A stretch of DNA of 64,000 nucleotides from Alcanivorax borkumensis SK2 (GCF_000009365.1 NC_008260.1:903501-967500); one strand, 5' to 3'. Numbered from the stretch's first letter, positions 1 to 9,033 are shown. Translations and numbers: made by a program. The notes: generated by a model not told the origin, from the sequence alone.

Positions 1-1007
1 GAGAAATTCAGTGGCAGCATCAGGGTGCGGTCGAAGCGAGGCCGGTGGTAGGCAGGCTCCAGTGCACGGGCAACGGTTTCTGGCTGGAAGATCTGTTGGT
101 CACCATAGCGGCCATTGTTGAGCAACATCTGGAAAAAACGGCTGGCCTCTTCTGCGGTGGCGTAGAGGTTGCCTGCGGGCACGATCACCTCTTGAAAACG
201 ATCATCGTTGGTGACCTCCACCACTTCATCAATGCTGCCGCCCACAGCATAATTGAGAAACAGATCGACCAGTTTCAACGGCACCCCAGTGGATACATCT
301 ACCGCACGTTCTTCGCCGGTCTTGCCGAAGGTAAAGTATTTCATTCCCATGGGTTGGCGGATGACCCGGTCCAGGGTGGCATTCAGGGATTCGCCGGTTA
401 CCGCTTCAACCACGGCGCCAAGAATGAAGCCTGCGGTAATGGCATGGTAAGCCTGCGTATTGAGGCCGCTGGGCTTGGCGGCACAGAGAATGTCGATTAT
501 TTCCTGCGGCCGGTAGAGGATGTCTGTTTCCAGCGGCTCTTGGGGGCGTGGAATGCCGGCTTGATGGGTAAGCAGATGGCGCAGGGTTGTCCGGCCCTTG
601 CCGTTCTGGCCGTAGGCGGGCAGATAGCGGGTTACCTTATCATCTAGACTGATCTGGCCCTGTTCTACTAGATGGTGCAGCAGCATAGCGCTAACCACCT
701 TGGAGGCAGAGAACAGGCACACGGGAGTATCTGGTGTCATGATGCGTTGCGCCTGTGGGTCTGCATAGCCGATGCTGCGATTAAGCATGAGCTCGCCGTG
801 GCGACGCAGGCACAGGCTGATCGCTGGGCTCATGCCGCTGCGATACAGTTTGCGGGTGGCACGCCAGATAGCCTCAACCTGTTCGGAGCCCATGCCCGTT
901 TTGCTCAGTGGCGCTTCATCACCGTGCAGGGTTAGTTCATCAAGGCTGCGGGGAATAGGGTTGCCATGCTTACTGATCAGGCGGCGTACACGCGGGCGAA
1001 GGGCCAT
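1..1007 (-). CDS. Serine hydrolase of the beta-lactamase/PBP family (3' end cut by window edge)
   Basis: Open from an ATG at 1007 to the left edge, about 335 codons, so the C-terminus is outside the window. The translation has the beta-lactamase family fold signature: S-A-S-K (residues about 100-103) is the SxxK nucleophile/lysine pair, followed by the usual helix, then a GKGRTTLRHLLTHQAGI segment typical of this family, and a Tyr (in YHAIT) at the place of the second motif. There is no clear signal peptide, so it may be cytoplasmic. Members include esterases, D-amino-acid amidases and class C beta-lactamases; the substrate cannot be told from sequence. The start codon is the first ATG of the open frame; no strong ribosome site is seen. 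Confidence 0.85.
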   Translation of the reverse strand, partial: MALRPRVRRLISKHGNPIPRSLDELTLHGDEAPLSKTGMGSEQVEAIWRATRKLYRSGMSPAISLCLRRHGELMLNRSIGYADPQAQRIMTPDTPVCLFSASKVVSAMLLHHLVEQGQISLDDKVTRYLPAYGQNGKGRTTLRHLLTHQAGIPRPQEPLETDILYRPQEIIDILCAAKPSGLNTQAYHAITAGFILGAVVEAVTGESLNATLDRVIRQPMGMKYFTFGKTGEERAVDVSTGVPLKLVDLFLNYAVGGSIDEVVEVTNDDRFQEVIVPAGNLYATAEEASRFFQMLLNNGRYGDQQIFQPETVARALEPAYHRPRFDRTLMLPLNF

Positions 1008-1293
1008 AATTGTCTCGCTAAAAGGGTCGTACAAGGAGTATGCAGGCGGCGATAGTAGAGGCCGACGCTATATTTATTGTGAAAGTACGACATTGTCCAT
1101 GATCGTTGGGGCACTGCAATGGCTGCCTGCGCCATCTGATTGGCGTTAAATCACAACAAATTGACCCGTTGAAACCTGTCTACTGCGTTACAATGAAACG
1201 TAGTGTTTATTACGCTGCTGTTGGCTACAACGATGAGCGCCCTCGCTGTGGCGCGATAACTTATTAGAACAAAAGCTCTTAACAGGAGGCCCC

Positions 1294-1611
1294 ATGGAGA
1301 CCATCAAGCAATCCAATTTTCAGAGCTTTGCGGAGTTTTATCCCTATTACCTGCAGGAGCATGGCAACCCTACCTGCCGCCGGCTGCACTTTTTCGGCAC
1401 CCTGGGGCTGTTCGGTGTGCTGGCCGGTGTGTTGATGACCGGCAACCTGTGGGGGCTATTGCTGTTACCGATAGTGGGCTATGGCTTTGCTTGGGTGGGA
1501 CATTATGTTTTTGAAAAAAACCGCCCAGCCACGTTCAAGCACCCTTGGTACAGCCTTGCGGGTGATTTCGTCATGTTCAAAGATATTCTCACCGGGCGGA
1601 TTGAGTGGTAG
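1294..1611 (+). CDS. Mpo1-like (DUF962) membrane protein
   Basis: 105 residues. The N-terminus carries the family pattern of a Phe/Tyr-rich segment, then H-x-x-G-N-P-x-x-R-x-x-H-F-x-G (about residues 21-36), two hydrophobic helices (about 36-56 and 57-72), and a second His pair region (GHYVFEKNRPATFKHP, about 69-84). In yeast Mpo1 this family is a dioxygenase acting on 2-hydroxy fatty acids, with the His residues binding iron; the bacterial role is not established. A good Shine-Dalgarno (AGGAGG) sits 7 bases upstream of the ATG. It is followed at about 50 bases by the truncated globin gene on the same strand. Confidence 0.85.
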   Translation: METIKQSNFQSFAEFYPYYLQEHGNPTCRRLHFFGTLGLFGVLAGVLMTGNLWGLLLLPIVGYGFAWVGHYVFEKNRPATFKHPWYSLAGDFVMFKDILTGRIEW

Positions 1612-1660
1612 AGGGCGTAACCACAGGCAACAGGCTGGACGCTCGCCCGAGGAAAGCAGA

Positions 1661-2134
1661 ATGACGGCGGTTGGATATTTTCGGCCCGGTGAATCGTCGG
1701 CCAAGGATAGTGAGCTGCCGGATCTGGATTGTCGGGAAAATATTGATGCCATGGTCCACGGGTTTTATCAGCGCTTGCTGAATGATCCAGTCATGGCGCC
1801 GGTATTTTTGGCGGTGGCGGGTATCGACCTGCAGCAGCACCTGCCGACCATCTGCCAGTACTGGTACAAAATGCTACTCGGTGAACAGGGTTATCAGCGG
1901 CACATGATGGCCAAGCATCGGGCGCTGGATGATCGTGAGCCGCTGACCGGGGAGCATCACGAACGGTGGCTGGGGCATTTTATGGCGAACCTGGACGGCA
2001 ACTTTCACGGGCCGATGACTGACCGTGCTCGCTTGATTGCCCAGCGCGTCATGAATAATCTCTATAGCCAGCTCAGTGCCCGCCGGGCCAGCGGCTTCCT
2101 AGAACAGGGGAATGATGAAGTTACCCACGAGTAA
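1661..2134 (+). CDS. Group III truncated hemoglobin
   Basis: 157 residues from the ATG at 1661, chosen because GAGGAAAG lies just upstream; the frame is open further 5' but without family similarity. The core from about residue 25 (ENIDAMVHGFYQRLLNDPVMAPVF) is the 2/2 globin helix B region, and REPLTGEHHERWLGHF (about 92-107) contains the proximal-His region characteristic of group III truncated hemoglobins. These proteins bind heme and O2 or NO; the best studied one (Campylobacter Ctb) affects O2 supply and NO stress. The 20-residue N-terminal extension is not part of the fold. A second, VHb-like globin is found in the nitrate cluster at 53.0 kb. Confidence 0.85.
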   Translation: MTAVGYFRPGESSAKDSELPDLDCRENIDAMVHGFYQRLLNDPVMAPVFLAVAGIDLQQHLPTICQYWYKMLLGEQGYQRHMMAKHRALDDREPLTGEHHERWLGHFMANLDGNFHGPMTDRARLIAQRVMNNLYSQLSARRASGFLEQGNDEVTHE

Positions 2135-2272
2135 GCTCGCACCACTCAGGTAGCAGCTGGTAATCAAAATTGGATCTGAACCCAGTGCCTCTCGACGCAA
2201 ATGAAAATACACGCCAGCCCCCAGCAATCCTGCTGCCACAATGAACATCCCAATCCAGAGAATTTGGCTCAT
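2099..2272 (-). CDS. Small two-helix membrane protein, unknown function
   Basis: 57 residues if started at the ATG at 2272 (MSQILWIG...). Two hydrophobic segments (about 3-20 and 35-55) separated by a short charged loop with H-L-R-R-E suggest a two-span inner-membrane protein. Its 3' end overlaps the 3' end of the convergent globin gene by 36 bases. The ribosome site is weak (GGGGCACC before the ATG). I do not recognise a family; the amphipathic layout and its placement in an otherwise empty gap make it a plausible real gene. Confidence 0.5.
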   Translation of the reverse strand: MSQILWIGMFIVAAGLLGAGVYFHLRREALGSDPILITSCYLSGASLLVGNFIIPLF

Positions 2273-2415
2273 GACGGTGCCCCGTTTATTGTCGTGAAGC
2301 AGTTTCTGTGTGTTACGCAAAGAGTGAGCATGGTTTGCTGCAACCCGCGACGCACCTTTGTTTTACTCTTGGAACCATTTTTTTGTCAATTTCGCCTGCC
2401 GTACAGCATCACAAT

Positions 2416-3624
2416 TTAGCCAATGATTCCCTGGGCCTGTAGCTCAGCAAATTCCGCGTCGCTTAGGCCTAGTTCATCACGGAGTACGCTGTGGTTATGG
2501 CTGCCCACCTCTCCGCCTGGCCAACGGGTTTTGCCGGGGGTGTCAGCTAATCGCGGGGTGATCGCCGGAACTTTTAAGGGTTTACCGTTGATCTCTACCT
2601 GCTGGAACAGGCCGCGGGCTTGAAAGTGAGGGTCCTCCATCATGTCGGCTACAGAATAGATGGGGCCGGAAGGCACTCGGGCCTCGGCGAGGATGGCGAG
2701 AATGTCGTCGCTGGGCAGGCTGCGACACCAGCTGTCCAATGCTGCATCAATGGCCTCTTCATGCTCAACGCGGCCGGCATTGTTGGCCATGGCCGGGTCT
2801 TCGGCCATATCTGGCCGGCCCGCAGCGGCCATCAAACGCTTGAAAATAGAATCGCCATTGCCACCAATCACCACGAATTTGCGATCGGCACAGCGGTAGG
2901 TGTTAGTGGGCACAATGCCGGTGACCGTGGAGCCTGCGGGTTCACGAATCACGCCGGCTCCATCGAATTCGGGAATCACGCCTTCCAGTAGGTTGAACAC
3001 GGATTCGTACAGGGCGATGTCCACGACTTGGCCACGCGCACTGTTTTGGCGCTCGAACAGGGCGAGCAGGATGCCAAGGGCTGCGTGCAGACCGGCAATG
3101 GTGTCACCCAGCGACAGGTTGGGGCGCACCGGGCGCTCGCCGGGGAAACCATTCACATAGCGCAGCCCTCCGATGCCTTCGCACACCGAGGCGTAGCCGG
3201 GTTTGTTGGCGTAGGGGCCGGTCTGTCCGTAGCCGGAAATACGGGTATAGATTAACCCGGGGTTATCGGTGGCAAAACTGTCCGGGCCCAATCCCCAGTT
3301 TTCCATGGTGCCGGGGCGGAAGTTTTCGATCACCACATCGGCGCCCACCATCAATCGACGGGCCAGTGCTTTGCCTTGGTCGGTTTTCAAATCCAGGGTC
3401 ACCGACTTCTTGTTGCGCCCCAGGCTGCGCCACCAGAACGAGGTGCCATTCTCGTCCAGTTTGCGCCAGCCGCGAATCGGGTCACCACCGGGCGGCTCCA
3501 CTTTCACCACATCGGCGCCGAAGTAAGCCAGCAGAGTGCCGGTAAACGGCCCGGCCAGCAGTTGTCCCAGTTCGATAACGCGCACGCCGTCTAAAGGCAG
3601 GCGGCGGGATGGAGTGTCAGACAT
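2416..3624 (-). CDS. Family III CoA-transferase (CaiB/BaiF type)
   Basis: 402 residues, full length for the family. The N-terminus GVRVIELGQLLAGPFTG and the following GADVVKVEPPGGDPIRGW are the CoA-binding signature; the catalytic Asp is in LSLGDTIAGLHAALGI (about residues 170-186). These enzymes move CoA between carboxylic acids through an Asp-thioester; the acceptor cannot be deduced. GGAGG lies 5 bases before the ATG. It stands alone, with trmH diverging after a 200-base gap. Confidence 0.9.
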   Translation of the reverse strand: MSDTPSRRLPLDGVRVIELGQLLAGPFTGTLLAYFGADVVKVEPPGGDPIRGWRKLDENGTSFWWRSLGRNKKSVTLDLKTDQGKALARRLMVGADVVIENFRPGTMENWGLGPDSFATDNPGLIYTRISGYGQTGPYANKPGYASVCEGIGGLRYVNGFPGERPVRPNLSLGDTIAGLHAALGILLALFERQNSARGQVVDIALYESVFNLLEGVIPEFDGAGVIREPAGSTVTGIVPTNTYRCADRKFVVIGGNGDSIFKRLMAAAGRPDMAEDPAMANNAGRVEHEEAIDAALDSWCRSLPSDDILAILAEARVPSGPIYSVADMMEDPHFQARGLFQQVEINGKPLKVPAITPRLADTPGKTRWPGGEVGSHNHSVLRDELGLSDAEFAELQAQGIIG

Positions 3625-3826
3625 TAGGGCCTCCGATAAGTGAATTTTTTAGCGCACAAGACTATAGGATTCGGCGCGTCAGTGGCAGTCGGGCCGCCCG
3701 CGATTGCGCTTGTTCATGTAGAATAGCGACACCACATAATCGCACTCATAAGCGAGCGGTCTCTTTACTGAATGAAGACGGCCGGCGAAGCGGTGTAGTG
3801 ATCTGAATAGGCTCTAAGGAAAACCC

Positions 3827-4519
3827 ATGACCCCGGAACGTTACCGTCGCATTTGCGATACCCTGGACCGCCGCCAGCCTGATCTGACTGTCATTATGGA
3901 CGGTGTTCACAAACCCCATAATATCGCCGCCATTGTGCGCACCTGCGACGCGGTGGGCATTCTTGATGTACATGCGGTGCTGCCTAAAAATCGTGCCCGC
4001 ATGGCTGCAGGGACGGCCATGGGTTCCCAGCGTTGGGTGCAGGTGCACAAACGCGATGAAAGCACCGACGTGATCCGTGAATTGCAGGGGCAGGGGGTAC
4101 AGGTGCTGGCGGCACACCTGTCGGATGACGCTATTGAGTATCGGCAGGTAGATTACACCCGTCCCACTGCACTGCTGTTGGGGACTGAAAAGTTTGGCGT
4201 CAGCGATGAGGTGGCCAGCGCGGTGGATCAGAATGTAACCATTCCCATGATGGGTATGGTGGAGTCATTTAACGTGAGTGTGGCGGCGGCGATCATTCTT
4301 TCCGAGGCCTGCGAGCAGCGCCGTGCCAAGGGCTTTTATGACCAGCCTCGGGTGGCCGCGGCCCGCTATCATGAGCTGTTGTTCCGCTGGGGCTATGCCC
4401 GTATTGCCCGCTTGTGCGATGCCCACGGCGTGCCGTATCCGGAGCTGGATGAAGAAGGGCAGGTGAAAGACAGTGCCGCGCTTACGGCGCTGTTGCAGAA
4501 GACTCAGACGGAGGCGTAG
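3827..4519 (+). CDS. trmH: tRNA (guanosine-18-2'-O)-methyltransferase TrmH
   Basis: 230 residues, SPOUT-fold class. The three SPOUT motifs are present: N-I-A-A-I-V-R-T-C-D-A (about 27-38), GTEKFGVSDE (about 125-134) and NVSVAAAIILSEA (about 149-161), which build the knotted SAM site. The C-terminal extension (GYARIARLCDAHGVPYPELDE) is typical of TrmH rather than the rRNA enzyme RlmB. It methylates G18 in the D-loop of tRNAs. The start ATG is preceded by CTAAGGAAAACCC. Confidence 0.95.
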   Translation: MTPERYRRICDTLDRRQPDLTVIMDGVHKPHNIAAIVRTCDAVGILDVHAVLPKNRARMAAGTAMGSQRWVQVHKRDESTDVIRELQGQGVQVLAAHLSDDAIEYRQVDYTRPTALLLGTEKFGVSDEVASAVDQNVTIPMMGMVESFNVSVAAAIILSEACEQRRAKGFYDQPRVAAARYHELLFRWGYARIARLCDAHGVPYPELDEEGQVKDSAALTALLQKTQTEA

Positions 4520-4931
4520 TGGCGGCTTTGTTGGTTGCGATAGACGCCACCGGCCCGAGCATTATTGCCCCCCACGCCGGGAACCGCAGGGTATTGTCCA
4601 TGGTGGCGTAGCGCAGGCGGCGAATATCGGTGCCTCGTTCGCAGGCCAGAGCGATCATCGCGACCAACGACCTTGCCGTGGCGAATCTGATCCACCGCCG
4701 CAGTAGTATCGGCTTTATAGAATATGCCCGTGGTCACGCCCTCTAGGGCAGCGCTCAAAAACGCTTACGATAGGCATCAGGTACACGATCTGGTCAGATT
4801 TCGCGTGCGTAGCAGAGGGGGCGCTAGTAACGCTGACGAGCAGCGTAATCAAACCAATTCATCCCTGTCTGACAGTCATTTTGTGATTCTTTTTAAGGAT
4901 GTTAGAGAGGCGAAAAAGAAGATTTGAGATT
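4520..4931. other. Gap without a supported gene
   Basis: About 400 bases between trmH and the methyltransferase. On the minus strand two overlapping frames (4758-4504 and 4667-4482) together read like one frameshifted polypeptide (…AVDQIRHGK then VAMIALACERGTDI…), but I do not recognise a family, so this is only a possible gene relic. No terminator is obvious. Confidence 0.3.
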
Positions 4932-5603
4932 ATGCCAATAGAACAGGAAAGAGTAGGGCTTAAGGCCCTGCATGAACGGCTGCATCGTGTGCTGCCGACG
5001 GTGTCTTTGTCGTGCCAGCCTTTGCCGCAAACACCGGCCCTGCGCCTGTGGTTGCTCGATGAGTTGTTCCCTGAGCAAGCTCTGGCTCCAGAGATTGTTA
5101 ATGCAATTATGGAAGAGCCCCCGTATTGGTCGTTCTGCTGGGCTTCGGGCCAGGTACTGGCGCGATATCTACTGGATAACCCCAGTTGTGTAGCTGGACG
5201 CTGTGTGGTGGACGTCGGCCCGGGTTCAGGGGTGGTTGCGATTGCCGCCGCCATGGCTGGGGCGCGTAAGGTGATTGCCTGTGATTTGGATGAGGATGCG
5301 CTCACTGCCACGGCCATGAACGCCCGGGAAAACGGTGTTGATGTGAGCTTGAGTAATGATCTCAGTGCGGCCCTACAAGAAGCAGATTTAACCACCGCCG
5401 CTGATATCCTTTATGACCGAGATAATCTGCCGTTACTGGCCCAGTTGCAGTTGGCCAGTGCGGTGCTGTTGGCGGACTCTCGGGTGCCAGACCTGAACCC
5501 GCCAGGTTACCGTTTACTAGGAGAATGGGAATCTTGTACTTGGCCGGACTTAGGGGAATCGCAAGAGTATAACCACGTTCGTCTGTTTGCTTCGGAACCG
5601 TAG
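4932..5603 (+). CDS. Class I SAM-dependent methyltransferase, NNT1/EFM7 (COG3897) type
   Basis: 223 residues from the ATG at 4932; an in-frame ATG at 4899 exists but its only AAGG abuts the codon, so 4932 is preferred (AGAAGA upstream). The sequence has the COG3897 layout: L-D-E-L-F-P-x-x-A-L-A-P-E segment, E-E-P-P-Y-W-S-F-C-W-A-S-G, then SAM motif I VVDVGPGSGVVAIAAA and the acidic motif II ACDLDEDAL. Relatives methylate lysines or N-termini of proteins (EF1A, ETF-beta). The substrate here is unknown. A hairpin with a short T run follows at 5703. Confidence 0.8.
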   Translation: MPIEQERVGLKALHERLHRVLPTVSLSCQPLPQTPALRLWLLDELFPEQALAPEIVNAIMEEPPYWSFCWASGQVLARYLLDNPSCVAGRCVVDVGPGSGVVAIAAAMAGARKVIACDLDEDALTATAMNARENGVDVSLSNDLSAALQEADLTTAADILYDRDNLPLLAQLQLASAVLLADSRVPDLNPPGYRLLGEWESCTWPDLGESQEYNHVRLFASEP

Positions 5604-5702
5604 CGGATTGTTCTGGTCAGAAAAAAGTGGGTGACCCCCAATCCTTAGTGCCCGCTTTGTGCTACAAGCATTTCTGGGTGTCATCCGCTACTGCCTTTAG
5701 CT

Positions 5703-5728
5703 CATCATCGTTTTTAACGATGATGTTT
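5703..5728 (+). terminator. Hairpin with short T tract, possible terminator
   Basis: An 8-base perfect stem CATCATCG / CGATGATG around a 7-base loop, followed by TTT. It lies 100 bases after the methyltransferase stop and 45 bases before the DegQ start, so it could either end the first transcript or sit in the protease leader. Confidence 0.4.
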
Positions 5729-5772
5729 CCTTGCAACAGGAGGAACAACCGTTGTTTGAAAAAACGTTGTCT

Positions 5773-7155
5773 ATGAAAAATAAGCCGAGTCTTTCTCTTG
5801 TCTGTGTGCTGATGTTGTTATACCTGGCCTTTTCCCCGGTTCATGCGGCCTTGCCTGCCGTCACCGCTGAAGGCGATGCGCTTCCCTCTCTGGCCCCCAT
5901 GCTGGAGAAAACCTCCCCGGCGGTGGTCAATATCGCTATCGAAACCCGGGTGAGGGCAGCGCGAAACCCATTAATGGATGACCCTTTCTTTCGCCGGTTC
6001 TTCAATATACCGGAACAACAGCGGCCTGCAGAGCGCCGTGCGGTTAGTGCCGGCTCCGGGGTCATTGTGGATGCTAGAGAAGGTTATGTGCTGACCAATG
6101 CCCATGTGGTTAAGAATGCTGACAACATTGAAGTCACTCTCACTGATGGACGTGAACTGTCGGCGGAGCTGGTGGGAGTGGATGATGAAGTGGATCTTGC
6201 CGTACTTAAACTCGAAGATGCGGAGCGCCTGACTCAGATTGCGATTGCTGATTCCACAGGCTTGCGGGTGGGTGATTTTGTGGTGGCCATCGGCAACCCC
6301 TTTGGGCTTGGGCAAACGGTGACCAGCGGTATCGTGTCTGCACTGGGGCGTACTGGTCTTGGCATTGAAGGGTACGAGAGCTTTATTCAGACCGATGCCT
6401 CCATTAATCCTGGGAACTCTGGTGGGGCGCTGGTTAATCTGAACGGCGAGTTGGTCGGTATAAATACCGCCATTTTGGCCCCAGCCGGCGGTAATGTGGG
6501 CATCGGTTTTGCCATCCCCACGGAGATGGCCGAAAACGTGATGCAGCAGTTGATTGAACACGGTGAAGTACGCCGTGGCATGCTTGGTGTCACCATTCAG
6601 GACTTAACGGCTGAATTGGCTGAAGCCTTTGGTGTAGAGCGCCAGCGTGGTGTAGTCATTACTCAAGTGGTTGAAGATAGTGCGGCAGAGAAAGCGGGTT
6701 TGAAAAGTGGTGACGTCGTTACTGCCGTGGACGGCCGCCCGGTAAACCGAGCCGCGGACCTGCGCAATAAAGTGGGTATGGCTCCGGTGGGCGAGAAGGT
6801 CACTCTCAGTATCCTCCGTGAGGGTAACAAGAGAAATATTACTGCTGTGATTAGCGAGTTATCGCGGGAAACCGCAGGTGGTGAGGTGGTTTCCAAATTC
6901 CTGGAAGGTGCCAATCTGCGCGACTTGAGAAAAGGCGAATTGCAACATGCCGACACGGGCGTGCTGGTGGACGAAGTAGAACGAGGCTCTCCCGCCTGGC
7001 GTGCCGGGTTGCGTAAAGGTGATGTGATCATCAACGTGAATCGACAGGATGTTGAAACCATGGACGGATTACGTAAAGCGGTGGACGATAAAGAAGCTGC
7101 CCTGTTGTTGCGGGTTAACCGCAATGGTGGCGTTTTCTTTGTGGTAGTGCGCTAA
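5773..7155 (+). CDS. Periplasmic Do-family serine protease/chaperone (DegQ/MucD type)
   Basis: 460 residues from the ATG at 5773, where a Lys-rich N-terminus, a hydrophobic stretch and VHA cleavage site (about residues 27-28) form a Sec signal peptide; longer in-frame starts would bury it. The trypsin-like catalytic triad is complete: His in TNAHVVKN, Asp in DEVDLAVLKLE, Ser in NPGNSGGAL. Two PDZ domains follow (about 260-350 and 375-460). It degrades or refolds misfolded envelope proteins. It is monocistronic with a strong terminator right after it. Two PDZ domains fit DegP/DegQ/MucD and exclude DegS. Confidence 0.93.
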   Translation: MKNKPSLSLVCVLMLLYLAFSPVHAALPAVTAEGDALPSLAPMLEKTSPAVVNIAIETRVRAARNPLMDDPFFRRFFNIPEQQRPAERRAVSAGSGVIVDAREGYVLTNAHVVKNADNIEVTLTDGRELSAELVGVDDEVDLAVLKLEDAERLTQIAIADSTGLRVGDFVVAIGNPFGLGQTVTSGIVSALGRTGLGIEGYESFIQTDASINPGNSGGALVNLNGELVGINTAILAPAGGNVGIGFAIPTEMAENVMQQLIEHGEVRRGMLGVTIQDLTAELAEAFGVERQRGVVITQVVEDSAAEKAGLKSGDVVTAVDGRPVNRAADLRNKVGMAPVGEKVTLSILREGNKRNITAVISELSRETAGGEVVSKFLEGANLRDLRKGELQHADTGVLVDEVERGSPAWRAGLRKGDVIINVNRQDVETMDGLRKAVDDKEAALLLRVNRNGGVFFVVVR

Positions 7156-7173
7156 TCGACGGTCGGTAGCGCC

Positions 7174-7210
7174 GACAAAAAAGCCGGCAATCAGTGCCGG
7201 CTTTTTTGTC
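7174..7210 (+). terminator. Strong intrinsic terminator
   Basis: A-rich flank, stem AAGCCGGC / GCCGGCTT around ATCAGT, then TTTTT; the A and T runs make it able to act on both strands. It closes the degQ-like transcript. Confidence 0.9.
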
Positions 7211-7214
7211 TCTT

Positions 7215-7440
7215 ATTTTCCGTAGGTCGGCTTAGCTGTAGCTGTATGCTGACAGCCAGAGTTACTGTCGGAGCCATGCAAAATAGCCAGATGCTGAGCC
7301 GGGTTCTGCCCGGCGTTGTATAAAGTAGCGCGCAGCGCATCAGCGGTGGGCGGTCTACAGCGTAGCGTTTATCCTGGCGATTCAGGGTGATGATATAAAT
7401 GCCTTCGCGTTGTTCGCAACGGGATCGCTCACAGCACCAC
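7215..7440 (-). pseudogene. Frameshifted remnant of an enoyl-CoA hydratase/isomerase (N-terminal part)
   Basis: Reading the minus strand from about 7440, one frame gives CEQREGIYIITLNRQDKR and AVDRP, the hallmark N-terminus of crotonases (…VITLNRPEKRNAVDRPT…). Near 7348 the similarity moves to another frame, giving TADALRATLYNAGQNPAQHL and then AILHGSD before stopping at about 7221. The piece covers only the first third of a normal hydratase and lacks the oxyanion-hole and catalytic regions, so it is a dead gene. It accounts for most of the gap between the protease and the thioredoxin gene. Confidence 0.7.
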
Positions 7441-7542
7441 CTGGGTTCTCTGGCCGCGAAATCATGACAGAGAAATTATCTAAGCATAAGATTGGCCGGT
7501 ATCTCTCCTGCGGCATAGCCGTCTAGAGAGTTGGAGAAAGTG

Positions 7543-7857
7543 ATGACGTATGTGCGTGAGTATGAGGATGAGAGCATTACCCGCGAGCAGCTGGATGAGA
7601 GTGCCGGGCTGAGGGTTATTGAGTTTGGCGCCAATTGGTGTGGCTACTGCATTGCCGCACAACCGGATATCGAAGCGGCGCTAGCGGAACACCCTGAGCT
7701 CAAGCATGAAAAGATAGCAGACGGGCCGGGTAGGCCCCTGGGCCGCAGTTTCCGTGTGAAGTTATGGCCAACATTGATAGCGATTCGTGATGGTGAGGAA
7801 ATAAACCGGGTGGTGCGGCCAGAGAGTGCTGATCAGGTTCGCCAACTTTTCTTGTAG
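7543..7857 (+). CDS. Thioredoxin-family protein
   Basis: 104 residues from the ATG at 7543, with GGAG 7 bases upstream. The active site is W-C-G-Y-C (about residues 32-36), a variant of WCGPC with Tyr instead of Pro, preceded by VIEFGANW and followed by a cis-Pro segment LWPTLI. No signal peptide, so a cytoplasmic thiol reductant is likely. The changed dipeptide should alter redox potential compared with TrxA. The downstream quinone oxidoreductase is convergent. Confidence 0.85.
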   Translation: MTYVREYEDESITREQLDESAGLRVIEFGANWCGYCIAAQPDIEAALAEHPELKHEKIADGPGRPLGRSFRVKLWPTLIAIRDGEEINRVVRPESADQVRQLFL

Positions 7858-7883
7858 CGCTTTCCCCGGGGATTGCGTATGAG

Positions 7884-8915
7884 CTATTGAGGCACTTCAA
7901 GAACCACCTTGCCCACGGATTGACCCGATTGCAGTAGTGCTAAGGCGGCATGGGCATCGTCGAAGGCGAAGCGGTGGCCAACGTGAGGTGGGGGTAAATC
8001 AATGGCTTGTAGTTCGCGTAGCAAGGTCTGCATGATGGTTTTTTGTTCCCATAGCCAGATCAGGTTAAAAGCCATTACCGATCGGTTGTTGCTGATCATG
8101 TCCATGACGTCATAGCGAGGGCGGCGTAGGTAACGCCAGGCGGCTTTAAGATAATTAGGGCGGTTGCCGGTCGGTGTGAATTCGGCGGCGCCGAAAACCA
8201 CCAGACGGCCCATGGGATTGAGTGCTGCAAAGCTGGCTTGCTGGACGGTGCCGCCTATGGCATCGAGTACTAGATCAAAACGGTGGCCGCTTTCTGTCAG
8301 TTGCCGTGAAAAATCCCGTTGCCGTACCAACACATCGCTAAAACCCATGTCTTGCAGTATTCGTGCTTTGTTTGGATTACCCACAGTACCCACGGGGGTG
8401 GCGCCCAGCGCTTGCGTCAGCTTCATGGCTTGCAAACCGACACCGCCAGCGGCGCTGTGAATCAGGACGTTGTGGTCGGGTTGGAGGTTGCCCAAGGTCG
8501 TCAGTGCATACCAGGCGGTGAGTGTCTGGGCGGGGAAAGCCGCGCCCTGAGGAAAATCCCAGTGGTGGGGCAGTGGCATCAAATAATCAGGTTCGCTATC
8601 AATCACGGAGCAATAACCGCCGAAGCGGGTCACGCCCATTACCCGGTCGCCCACCTTAAACAGACTGTCAGTCGCTTTGTTGTGAGCCCCAGCATCGATG
8701 ACCGTGCCGGAAAATTCCAGCCCTGGGGTGAACGCGCCTTGTGGCGTTGCGGAATACAGTCCGGTGAGAGCGAAAATGTCGGCAAAATTCAGGCCTACTG
8801 CATGGACGCCTATGCGTAGCTGCCCGAGCGGTAATGTCGGTAGAGGCATTGTTTTTTGGGTCAGTCTGGCAAGGCTACCCGCTTTGGGGGTTTCCCAGGC
8901 CGTTAGCGTGGGCAT
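7884..8915 (-). CDS. Zinc-independent MDR oxidoreductase (quinone oxidoreductase-like)
   Basis: 343 residues starting at the ATG at 8915 (MPTLTAWETP), which matches the N-terminus of the family; a longer frame to 8969 adds unrelated sequence. GroES-like domain first (GLNFADIFALTGLY, PGLEFSGTV), then the Rossmann domain with the NADPH motif SAAGGVGLQAMKLT (about 150-164) and a C-terminal GKVVLEV. The zinc-binding Cys residues of alcohol dehydrogenases are missing, as in Qor. Likely reduces quinones or enals with NADPH. Confidence 0.85.
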   Translation of the reverse strand: MPTLTAWETPKAGSLARLTQKTMPLPTLPLGQLRIGVHAVGLNFADIFALTGLYSATPQGAFTPGLEFSGTVIDAGAHNKATDSLFKVGDRVMGVTRFGGYCSVIDSEPDYLMPLPHHWDFPQGAAFPAQTLTAWYALTTLGNLQPDHNVLIHSAAGGVGLQAMKLTQALGATPVGTVGNPNKARILQDMGFSDVLVRQRDFSRQLTESGHRFDLVLDAIGGTVQQASFAALNPMGRLVVFGAAEFTPTGNRPNYLKAAWRYLRRPRYDVMDMISNNRSVMAFNLIWLWEQKTIMQTLLRELQAIDLPPPHVGHRFAFDDAHAALALLQSGQSVGKVVLEVPQ

Positions 8916-9033
8916 GGTGAATTCCGACAGTGAAACGGGCAGTATGCGTTGTCGAAGGGTTGGCCTCAATGTGCATCACCAAGCAGGGTTAGACTTTGAT
9001 GTGGTCTTTGCTTTTTTTTCAGGAAAGTGAAGA

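Noticed and set aside
45..935. Long plus-strand frames at the left edge
   Set aside because: They are shadows of the minus-strand serine hydrolase, whose SxxK motif and family pattern are clear.
4482..4758. Two overlapping minus-strand ORFs after trmH
   Set aside because: They might be one frameshifted gene, but no family is recognisable and no ribosome site is present.
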